From assembly GCF_015169395.1 (NCBI RefSeq), contig NZ_CP063458.1, positions 6,200,001 through 6,264,000 on the forward strand: a DNA stretch of 64,000 nt. The letters run 5' to 3'. The position numbers were made by a program, and so were the translations under genes. Within the stretch, counting starts at the first letter, position 1. The number at the start of each line of letters is the position of its first letter. A model generated the notes under the pieces. That model made no database searches, was not told the DNA's origin, and was given only the letters and a program-made list of their open reading frames with translations. This DNA is from Humisphaera borealis. Its GTDB lineage: Bacteria; Planctomycetota; Phycisphaerae; Tepidisphaerales; Tepidisphaeraceae. Positions 20,576 through 27,897 of the stretch are shown piece by piece.

Positions 20576-21712
20576 ATGAAGTTTCGCGCAACGCGTCCCC
20601 TGTTGGCTTCGGTTCTGTCGGCCGTCCTGGCGACGGGGCTGAGTGTCGGCTTCCAAACCTCCACTGTCCTGGCCCAGGATAAGCCCGCCAAGCCGACGAC
20701 CGCACCGGCCAGCAAACCCACCACCAAGCCGGCGACGGCCCCCGCGGTCGAGGTGGGGATCCCCAAGGCCCCGGTGGCTGGCAAGAGCGAACTCAAGTCG
20801 ATCAACGCGATTCCCGAGTCACTCGACGACCTCAAGGCGCTCGAAGCCCGGGTCGCCGAGATCACCAAAAAGGTGCTTCCGGCCGTCGTGGGCGTTCAGG
20901 CCGGTTCCGGACAGGGTAGCGGCGTCATCGTCGGCAGCGACGGCTTCGTGCTCACCGCCGGCCACGTATCCGGCGAGCCCGGTCGCGATATGTCGCTCAT
21001 TCTCACCGACGGCCGTCGCGTTCGCGCCAGGAGCCTGGGCGTCAACTCCAAGATCGACTCGGGGCTCATCAAGATCACCGACAAGGGGACCTACCCCAGC
21101 GTCAAAATCGGCAAGTCGGCCGACCTTAAGAAGGGGCAGTGGGTTCTCGCGCTCGGCCACCCCGGCGGCTACCAGCGCAACCGGCCGCCCGTCCTGCGCC
21201 TCGGCCGCGTGCTTGCGGTCAACGGCTCCGACAACTTCGTCATGACCGACTGCACGCTCGTCGGCGGCGACTCCGGCGGCCCGCTGTTTGATCTCGACGG
21301 CAATGTCGTCGCGATCCACAGCCGCATCGGCCCTTCAACGCTGAACAACATGCACACCCCGTCCGACACCTATGTCGAAACGTGGGACCGGCTCGTCCGC
21401 GGTGAATCGTGGGGCAGCACCTTTGCCTTCCTCACCCCGCGCGGCCCGATGCTGGGCATCGGCGGCGAATCGGCCGAAGGCAACGGCGGGGCGGTCATCG
21501 GCACCGTCACCCCCGGCAGCCCTGCCGAGAAAGCCGGCATCAAGCCCGGCGACATCGTCGTCGGGTTCGATGGCAAACCGGTTCAGTCTCTCGAAGAACT
21601 GGCCCAGTCGATCAGTCGAAAGTCCGTCGGCGACAAGGTCGCGATCGAACTGGTTCGCAACGGCAAGAAGATGGAACTGAGTGCGACTCTGGCACGACGT
21701 CCGCGCGAGTAG
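20576..21712 (+). CDS. HtrA/DegP-like trypsin-fold serine protease with PDZ domain
   Basis: 378 residues. Signal peptide (to about residue 34, ending in VLAQD), a Lys/Pro/Thr linker, a trypsin-like domain (about 95-260) and one C-terminal PDZ domain (about 285-375, with GTVTPGSPAEKAGIKPGDIVVGFDG). The catalytic triad is visible as H130 (LTAGHV), D161 (SKIDSGLIKI) and S233 (GGDSGGPLF). HtrA proteins degrade or refold misfolded exported proteins. It is shorter than E. coli DegP (one PDZ, not two). The gene directly downstream is a paralogue with an altered triad. Confidence 0.87.
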   Translation: MKFRATRPLLASVLSAVLATGLSVGFQTSTVLAQDKPAKPTTAPASKPTTKPATAPAVEVGIPKAPVAGKSELKSINAIPESLDDLKALEARVAEITKKVLPAVVGVQAGSGQGSGVIVGSDGFVLTAGHVSGEPGRDMSLILTDGRRVRARSLGVNSKIDSGLIKITDKGTYPSVKIGKSADLKKGQWVLALGHPGGYQRNRPPVLRLGRVLAVNGSDNFVMTDCTLVGGDSGGPLFDLDGNVVAIHSRIGPSTLNNMHTPSDTYVETWDRLVRGESWGSTFAFLTPRGPMLGIGGESAEGNGGAVIGTVTPGSPAEKAGIKPGDIVVGFDGKPVQSLEELAQSISRKSVGDKVAIELVRNGKKMELSATLARRPRE

Positions 21713-21780
21713 GCGCGCCTGTTCAAGCGAAACAACTGATGGATTCTGGTTCGGGGCCGGTCCCCCATTCAAGGACATTC

Positions 21781-22845
21781 ATGCGTACCTGGAACTCGAA
21801 GTTCAAACTGATGCTCGCCGGTTCGCTCCTGATCGCGGGCCTGCTCGGACAGCCGGCCCAGGCGCAGCGGTTCCGCGGTCCCGACCGGGAATTGTCGAAG
21901 AACGGCAACGGGATCAAGGACGCCTTCAAGGAAGTCGTCAGCTCGGCAAACCTCGCCACCGTCAAGGTGCGGTCCGGCGGAAAAGACATCGCCTACGGCA
22001 CGGTCGTCGCCAAGGACGGCTACATCCTCACCAAGGCGAGCGAACTGACCGGCGACGTGGCAGTCCGCCTGCGCGACGGCACGGAGAAGCAGGCGACCAT
22101 CGTCGGCGTCGCCGAAGACCATGACCTGGCGATGCTGAAGATCGACGCCGAAGGACTGACGGCGATCGCCTGGACGGACGCTAAGAAGGCAAGTGTCGGG
22201 CAGTGGGTGATTACGCCGGGCATGTCCGACTCGCCGATGGCGCTGGGCGTGCTGTCGGTCGATCGCCGAAAGATCCCCGCCCGCAGCGGCTTGCTCGGCG
22301 TGATGCTCGCCGACGGGGCCGGCGGGGCGAAGGTGATGCAGGTGGTCCCCGACAGCCCCGCCGAGAAAGCCGGCCTGCGGGTCGATGACGTGATCGCCGC
22401 CGTCAACGCCAAGGACGTCGGCAGCCGTGAAGCGCTGATCGAGACCATCCGTTCCTACATGCCCGGCCAGACGGTAAAGCTGGCGGTCAAACGCGGCGAG
22501 AAGGAACTGCAGGTCGAAGCCAAGCTGGTCGGCGGGGTCGGCCCTGGTGCCCGGGCCGAGATGATGAACCAGATGGGCGGCGCGCTTAGTCTGCGAAACG
22601 CCAACTTCCCCGCCGTACTCCAGCACGACACGGTACTGACGCCCGCGATGTGCGGCGGCCCGCTGGTCACGCTCGACGGCAAGGCGATCGGCATCAACAT
22701 CGCCCGCGCCGGTCGCGTCGAAAGCTACGCCATCCCGTCCGACGTGATCGAGCCCCTGCTGAAGGACCTCAAGAGCGGCAAGCTGGCCCCTAAGAGCCAG
22801 GAGAAGCCGACGACCAAACCGGCTGAGAAGAAGAACGAGGAGTGA
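21781..22845 (+). CDS. HtrA-like PDZ protein with degenerate catalytic triad (pseudoprotease)
   Basis: 354 residues from ATG 21781 (AAGGAC seven bases upstream), starting with a signal peptide ending in QPAQA. It aligns with the preceding protease, but the catalytic His is replaced by S87 (LTKASELTGDV for LTAGHV) and the catalytic Ser by C291 (AMCGGPLVTLDG for GDSGGPL); the Asp is kept (DHDLAMLKI). The PDZ domain (about 175-265, VVPDSPAEKAGLRVDDVIAAVN) lies between the two halves of the protease-like region, unlike the C-terminal PDZ of the first protein. Probably a non-proteolytic adaptor or regulator of its neighbour; this is inference. The tail is Lys/Pro/Glu-rich. Confidence 0.75.
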   Translation: MRTWNSKFKLMLAGSLLIAGLLGQPAQAQRFRGPDRELSKNGNGIKDAFKEVVSSANLATVKVRSGGKDIAYGTVVAKDGYILTKASELTGDVAVRLRDGTEKQATIVGVAEDHDLAMLKIDAEGLTAIAWTDAKKASVGQWVITPGMSDSPMALGVLSVDRRKIPARSGLLGVMLADGAGGAKVMQVVPDSPAEKAGLRVDDVIAAVNAKDVGSREALIETIRSYMPGQTVKLAVKRGEKELQVEAKLVGGVGPGARAEMMNQMGGALSLRNANFPAVLQHDTVLTPAMCGGPLVTLDGKAIGINIARAGRVESYAIPSDVIEPLLKDLKSGKLAPKSQEKPTTKPAEKKNEE

Positions 22846-22905
22846 AGGGCGGCAATGCCTGCGATGGCACGCGATGATTCCGTCCGGTCCGGTCGATCTG
22901 CTGCT

Positions 22906-24771
22906 CTATTGCCTGGCGTGCTTCAGCACGACATTGTCAATCAGGTCCATTCCACCGCCGCCGACGACAATGCCTACGACATGAACGCCCGCCGGCACGG
23001 GAATGGCCGGCGATTCGAAGTGCTTCCACGCCTCGACAATGTTCGACGCGTCAATCGTGAACACCGTTGCGCCATCCAGCGTGAGGGTCAACGATGCCGC
23101 GGTCTTCTCGTACCCGCGGCGTTTGGCCACATCCAGGCCGATCGTGTAGCTCCCCTTATCGAACGTTACCGCCTGCGATACGCCGTTGCCCTCGCCGCGC
23201 ATAAAAACACAGTGCAGCGTTCCATCGGGGGCGGGGGGCGGATAGCCGGTCTCCGCCAGGTTCTTGATGCCCAGTTCTCCACCGCCGGCCGGCTTGTGAA
23301 ACGTCCAGGTCGTTCCGGTGGGATTCCGACCGAGCGTTTCGTTCCGATCATTGTCCAGGTCGTACCGCTCGAAGCTGGGGCTGGACAGGCCGACGACGCC
23401 GGCCGTCGGAGTGACCTTCACGGTGTAGACCCTGGTCGAGCCGTCGGGTGCCGCGATCGTGTACTTCTGCGGACCGCTGAAGTCCCCCTGGGTGCCCGAG
23501 ACAGGCTTCCCGGTGACCAGCGGTGAACCGGTGTTGTAGACCGGCGCGAGCTTCGTGAGATCGGTAGCAAGGGGCACCTGCACCCGAATCTCGTCGCCGG
23601 CAAACTCGGGTTCGGGCAACCCCGGAAAGACAAAGTCCAGGAGGGTTGCGACGGGGCCACCGGTCAGCTCGGCCACGATCACCGTCGGCTTCTCGCCGTA
23701 CGCCGCAGTGGAAAACTCGGGCACCGTCACCGTCTGAATTCCCGAACCCTTCCGGGTGACGACCAGCGGCTGTTTTTTGGTATCCGCCAGGAACCAGGCA
23801 GCTGAAATCCGTGTCGTCATCGCCGGAAGCGTCAGTTGACGGTCGGCAGGCAACTTGTCGACGCAGAGGTAGAGCAGGTTGTCCCTGGCGGTCACCCATC
23901 CCCACGCCGGCGAGCGCTCGCCCCAGGGAACGAACGGCGGGCGCGACAGCAACTGCGCCGCCTTCGATGGCTCCACGTACGCCGCCAGGTCGCGCATCGA
24001 GATCACGGTGTACTGGTTGTCCTTGAGATACCGGACATACGTTTCAAACACGGCCGGGTCGAGCCCCACGGTCGGGTGTTCACCATCGGCCACTCCGTGA
24101 AACGTCAGGACAACCACCTGTCCCGGTGTCGCTTGTTTCACCGCCTTGTAGAACACTTCGCTGTCCCGCTTGATGTCGCCGTCACTGATGCTGAACGATG
24201 GGGCGTCAAACGGGTTGTCTGCCGTCGGCTTGTAGGGTTTGTTGTGTCCGCCCCGCGCAAACAGATACCCCCTGGCAATCAGCCCGTCGTAAAGGCGGCT
24301 ATTGACGCTGTAGAACGGCCAGCAGAAGGTCGTGGGTCGTGTCACGCGATGGGTGGTGCACTGTTCTTCCAGGCCGGTCACGGCGCGGAGACACCCATCG
24401 AGGCCTGTCGCACTGAGTTGTCCGTGGCCAAGCGTATGGTTCCCGATCTCAAAGCCCATCTCGTCGAGACGCTTGATCTGCTCCCAGGTCATGTACCAGT
24501 CTTTTCGCGTTCGGAACGCGAACGCGTCACTGACATAAAACGTTCCACCGAATCCATACTTCTTGAGGAGCGGTCCGACATACGTCGCATGGCTCGCGCA
24601 ACTGTCGTCGAACGTCAGGACGACCAGCTTTTCAGGAATCGGCTTGCGAAGGATGCCCAACGGATCGCTGGGTGCCGCTTCGGCCGCGTGAACCCGCGAC
24701 CCGGACGCGCCGACGGCAACACAGCAGAACGCCACAACCATCACGAGGCGGCGAAGGGCGGTAGGGGTCAT
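22906..24771 (-). CDS. Secreted polysaccharide deacetylase with C-terminal accessory domains
   Basis: 621 residues from ATG 24771, which begins with a signal peptide. The NodB homology domain (about 48-285) shows the metal/catalytic motifs TFDDS (D55, D56) and GNHTLGH (H112, H116), then RPTTFCWPFYSVN and VVVLTFHGVAD near its end. Such enzymes remove acetyl groups from chitin, peptidoglycan or exopolysaccharide. The C-terminal half is a beta-rich region with a strand pair around YTVKVTPTAGVV and a final domain of about 150 residues that looks like a carbohydrate-binding jelly roll. It converges with the pseudoprotease gene. Confidence 0.83.
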   Translation of the reverse strand: MTPTALRRLVMVVAFCCVAVGASGSRVHAAEAAPSDPLGILRKPIPEKLVVLTFDDSCASHATYVGPLLKKYGFGGTFYVSDAFAFRTRKDWYMTWEQIKRLDEMGFEIGNHTLGHGQLSATGLDGCLRAVTGLEEQCTTHRVTRPTTFCWPFYSVNSRLYDGLIARGYLFARGGHNKPYKPTADNPFDAPSFSISDGDIKRDSEVFYKAVKQATPGQVVVLTFHGVADGEHPTVGLDPAVFETYVRYLKDNQYTVISMRDLAAYVEPSKAAQLLSRPPFVPWGERSPAWGWVTARDNLLYLCVDKLPADRQLTLPAMTTRISAAWFLADTKKQPLVVTRKGSGIQTVTVPEFSTAAYGEKPTVIVAELTGGPVATLLDFVFPGLPEPEFAGDEIRVQVPLATDLTKLAPVYNTGSPLVTGKPVSGTQGDFSGPQKYTIAAPDGSTRVYTVKVTPTAGVVGLSSPSFERYDLDNDRNETLGRNPTGTTWTFHKPAGGGELGIKNLAETGYPPPAPDGTLHCVFMRGEGNGVSQAVTFDKGSYTIGLDVAKRRGYEKTAASLTLTLDGATVFTIDASNIVEAWKHFESPAIPVPAGVHVVGIVVGGGGMDLIDNVVLKHARQ

Positions 24772-24861
24772 GCTCTCTATACTGCGTTCCCTGGAAAGCG
24801 TCGCGTCCGCGTTTCCCCGCGGCGGACGGCGGCAGACGCTGCGCCCCAAGGTGAAGCGTCG

Positions 24862-25086
24862 TCACCCGACCTTTACGCTACCACCCTCAATCGTCACCGC
24901 CTGCCCCCTCTTGATCTTGCACCGCTTGCGCGTCTCGACCACGCCGTCCACCTTTACGCCGCCTTCGGCGATCAGATGCTTGGCGGCGGCACCACTTTCG
25001 GACAATCCCACCAGCTTCAGCAGATCGCACAGCGCGATGTGTTCATGGCCTTCGGTCAGTTCGAACTCGAACGTCATTTCACTCAC
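24862..25086 (-). CDS. Small S4-type RNA-binding protein
   Basis: 74 residues made of one S4 domain: HIALCDLLKLVGLSESGAAAKHLIAEGGVKVDG with the conserved helix-strand pattern, then RKRCKIKRGQAVTI. It resembles the YbcJ/RlbA-like group of stand-alone S4 proteins, which bind structured RNA, probably rRNA. The ATG overlaps the stop of the upstream gene (ATGA, 25083-25086), so the two are translationally coupled. Confidence 0.85.
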   Translation of the reverse strand: MSEMTFEFELTEGHEHIALCDLLKLVGLSESGAAAKHLIAEGGVKVDGVVETRKRCKIKRGQAVTIEGGSVKVG

Positions 25087-25616
25087 GTCTTCTTCTCCTT
25101 CGGGTCGGCGTACTTCGCATGCAGAATCACCGCGATCTGACCGTCATTGGTTTCGACACAGATAAAGCTCACGCCGCTGTTCTGCCAGTTGGGCTTGACC
25201 GCTTCGCGGAGAACGCCGGCATCAATCAGCTTATCACGCAGCAGCGTTCTCTCGGCCTCGACCGGTTCGAACGTAACGGCGTTGAACTCTCCCTTTTTGT
25301 TGAAGCCGTACAGCACATTGCCCGCAACGCCGGCGAGGGTTTCATTGCCGTTGCCCGTCGTCCATCGTCCGGTAGGCCCTTGGGCCGCCTTGGGAAACTT
25401 CGTCTTAAACTTGTCGAGCGGAGTGCCCCAATCGACGCCGTTCCAACCTTTGAGAATCTGGTTGACGACAGGCGCGGGAAACTTAACGGTTTTCTCGGCG
25501 GCCTTGTCGGTCGGCTTCTCCGCCTTGTCGGCGGCAGTCAGCGTCTGCGATGACAGGACGCCGATGCACAGGACCGATACGAATACTCGAACAACGCCGG
25601 TGTAGGTTCGTTTCAT
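25083..25616 (-). CDS. Hypothetical secreted protein
   Basis: 177 residues from ATG 25616, preceded by GGCGGG. An N-terminal signal peptide (VFVSVLCIGVLSSQTLTA) and a short Lys-rich linker are followed by a compact domain: GWNGVDWGTPLDKFKTKFP, NVLYGFNKKGEFNAVTFEP and SFICVETNDGQIAVILH. The WG-x-P-x-x-x-x-K pattern is seen in small bacterial secreted proteins that gauge substrate or mRNA-independent functions not yet known; I cannot name a family. It overlaps the S4 protein gene by four bases. Confidence 0.6.
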   Translation of the reverse strand: MKRTYTGVVRVFVSVLCIGVLSSQTLTAADKAEKPTDKAAEKTVKFPAPVVNQILKGWNGVDWGTPLDKFKTKFPKAAQGPTGRWTTGNGNETLAGVAGNVLYGFNKKGEFNAVTFEPVEAERTLLRDKLIDAGVLREAVKPNWQNSGVSFICVETNDGQIAVILHAKYADPKEKKT

Positions 25617-25742
25617 AATCCCGCCTTGAAGTGGATGGTCTGTCAGCTCAAGCGGCCGCGACACCATGAATCATACACACTGCAACCCTCAACGGACCGC
25701 CAATTTCCATTCCGGTCCTGCCGACGGACGAAAAACACAGGG

Positions 25743-26552
25743 TTACCGCCGGCGCAGCTCGGCGTAGTAGATCGGCAGTCGCTTCCGCACGAACTTCGAT
25801 TCGAACAAGGTCTTCTCGCCGGCGAAGCTGCGGCCCTGCACGTGCTCCATCGCGGCCGGGTCGTTCCAGAAGTCGGCCGACGTCATGGCGATTTCAAACT
25901 GGCTCGCGATGCGGCTACTGGGCCCTGGCACATCCGCTGGCCGCATCAGATCGCGGGCGCGAACCCGTGGCGTTCCATTCTCGACACTCTTCTTCTGCCG
26001 GGCCGCCTCGAACCATGCCGGTTCCGGCAGGCCGAGCAGCCCGAGCACCCACTGGTAGTACCCGGGGTGGTCGGTCTTGATGACCAGAGCTCCGCCCGGC
26101 CGAAGCACCGCATGAACGTCCCCCAGAAACGGCTCGGCGATCAGGCGATTCTTGAGCTGGTTCGGCTCATCACACGGTTCCGGATGGAACACCCACACCT
26201 CGTCGACTTCGCCGTCGGCGAAGATCTGCCGCAGGTCCTGAGCCCGGCCGCGAAGCAGGACGACGTTCTTCAACCCCATCGCGGCGACACGCGACGCGCC
26301 CTCGTTCAGCGACTTCACCTTCCAGTCGATCCCGACGAATCCCATGGTCGGATGCCTGGCGGCGATCGTGCAGAGAAACCCGGCGTCAAAGCAGCCGACT
26401 TCGAAGGTGATTCTTCCGTCAAAACTGTTGCCGATCCTGCATTCGAACTCGTTGCGCCAGGATCCCCGACTCCGAAACAGATCAGAATCGACCCGAACCG
26501 GTTCGGACGCGTGCGCTAAGGCATCATTGGGTGGGCTGGACGATTCTGACAT
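25743..26552 (-). CDS. trmB: TrmB-like tRNA (guanine-N7)-methyltransferase
   Basis: 269 residues. SAM-dependent methyltransferase fold with motif I in FEVGCFDAGFLCTIA, an acidic strand FVGIDWKVKSLNEG, and the TrmB-specific region VDEVWVFHPEPCDEPNQLKNRLI, which replaces the usual FPDPWPKxRHxKxR motif. LRPGGALVIKTDHPGYYQWV is motif IV/V. TrmB makes m7G46 in tRNA. The core motif differs noticeably from the classical sequence (His for Asp/Pro region, no Trp), so substrate could differ; assignment is by overall pattern. Monocistronic and divergent from the sigma factor gene. Confidence 0.68.
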   Translation of the reverse strand: MSESSSPPNDALAHASEPVRVDSDLFRSRGSWRNEFECRIGNSFDGRITFEVGCFDAGFLCTIAARHPTMGFVGIDWKVKSLNEGASRVAAMGLKNVVLLRGRAQDLRQIFADGEVDEVWVFHPEPCDEPNQLKNRLIAEPFLGDVHAVLRPGGALVIKTDHPGYYQWVLGLLGLPEPAWFEAARQKKSVENGTPRVRARDLMRPADVPGPSSRIASQFEIAMTSADFWNDPAAMEHVQGRSFAGEKTLFESKFVRKRLPIYYAELRRR

Positions 26553-27107
26553 GCGATTTCAAGCGAGCGTGCCGCGCACCATACGACCCTTTTAGCGCCA
26601 TCCCCAAGGGATGGGTGTCGCGCGTTGGGCTCATTAGTACGAACCGAGCAGGGGTTGCAAGTCCCCGTGTTTTAGAAACGCTTCCGCGCGCCGCGCATCC
26701 TCCACTGTCGTTTGAACCTTTATCCCTCTACCGCGACTTCACCTGTCGCGGCGCGTTCTGCTCTAAGACTCGCCGGTCCTTTCCCGTAACACGGACGTGC
26801 CATGTTCCTCTCCCCAAGGACTCCCAATGCTGCCGAAACCGAAGCGGATACCCAGGTTAACCACGCCGAAACACCGGAATCCCCCGACGTTGACGCTGTG
26901 CGCCCACGCTGGCATAGTAGCTTGGCCTCGGTAAGCAAGCCGACGCCCGAGCAAACTCCTGCCTCTGACAGCCGGTCAAGGAAGGCCGGCAGGAACTTGC
27001 CTGTGGGTGAAAAGCAGCCCGCCAACGGTCAAAAAGGGCCGCAAACCCTCCGCGAAGAAAGCGCCAGCTTCCGCGGGAACCTTTCGGCTTCTCCTACGTC
27101 TAACCCG
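26553..27107. other. Intergenic region before the ECF sigma factor
   Basis: No separate gene is convincing. CCATCCC and GGGATGG form a short hairpin near 26598-26612. From 26802 the sigma factor frame is already open, so the first 102 codons could be a low-complexity N-terminal extension. No tRNA-like sequence was found. Confidence 0.4.
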
Positions 27108-27800
27108 ATGTCGAGCCTGAGTGGAACCCATGACGACGCGGCCGACCTGATCGACGAAAGCGGCTTGCCCGCTTCCGCCGACCAGGCTGCCCGACCCGAC
27201 GTGGCGATGCTCAGGCGGGCCAAGGCCGGCGATAAGTCGGCGTACGGGCAGATCGTGATCCTGTATCAGGACCGTCTGTTCAACGCCGTCCTTCGCCTGG
27301 TCGGCGACCGCGACGAGGCCCTCGAAGTCACTCAGGAAGCGTTCACCCGCGGCCTGATGAAGATCGAGAGCTTTCGCGGCGACGCCTCGCCGTACACCTG
27401 GCTCTTCCGCATCGCGATGAACCTGGCGATCAGCCAGCTTCGCAAGGTGCAGAGAGCCCGGACCTTCTCGCTGGACGCACCGATGAGTGGTGGCCGGGCG
27501 GGCGGCGGCGGGGCGGGTGGACGAAACGACGACCAGGCCTCGAGCCTGGTCGATCGCGTCGCCCGCCATTCCGACACGCCGGATGCCGAGATCGAGCGGC
27601 GCGAGCGCGACCAGCAGGTGCTGAGCGCGCTGGGCCGGCTCGATGCCGAGTACCGCGCGGTACTGGTCCTGCGCGACATCGAGGGCTTTGACTACCAGCA
27701 GATGGCCGACATCCTCGGCCTGCCGCTGGGCACCCTCAAGAGCCGGCTCTTCCGGGCCCGTCTGGCGCTCCGGGATGAGTTGAAAGCGTATATGACGTAG
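27108..27800 (+). CDS. ECF-family RNA polymerase sigma factor
   Basis: 230 residues from ATG 27108; the frame is open from 26802, so a longer start is possible. Region 2 (about 42-107) reads LYQDRLFNAVLRLVGDRDEA, VTQEAFTRGL, ASPYTWLFRIAMNLAISQLRK. A Gly-rich linker follows (about 125-145), and region 4 (about 170-220) reads LGRLDAEYRAVLVLRDIEGFDYQQMADILGLPLGTLKSRLFRARLAL, the helix-turn-helix contacting the -35 element. ECF factors are normally held by the anti-sigma factor encoded next to them; the gene 97 bases downstream fits that role. Confidence 0.88.
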   Translation: MSSLSGTHDDAADLIDESGLPASADQAARPDVAMLRRAKAGDKSAYGQIVILYQDRLFNAVLRLVGDRDEALEVTQEAFTRGLMKIESFRGDASPYTWLFRIAMNLAISQLRKVQRARTFSLDAPMSGGRAGGGGAGGRNDDQASSLVDRVARHSDTPDAEIERRERDQQVLSALGRLDAEYRAVLVLRDIEGFDYQQMADILGLPLGTLKSRLFRARLALRDELKAYMT

Positions 27801-27802
27801 GA

Positions 27803-27892
<90 letters not shown>

Positions 27893-27897
27893 ATCGA

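Noticed and set aside
26802-27107. 102-codon N-terminal extension of the sigma factor
   Set aside because: Low complexity, no ribosome site and no known domain; kept only as a possibility in the sigma factor entry.
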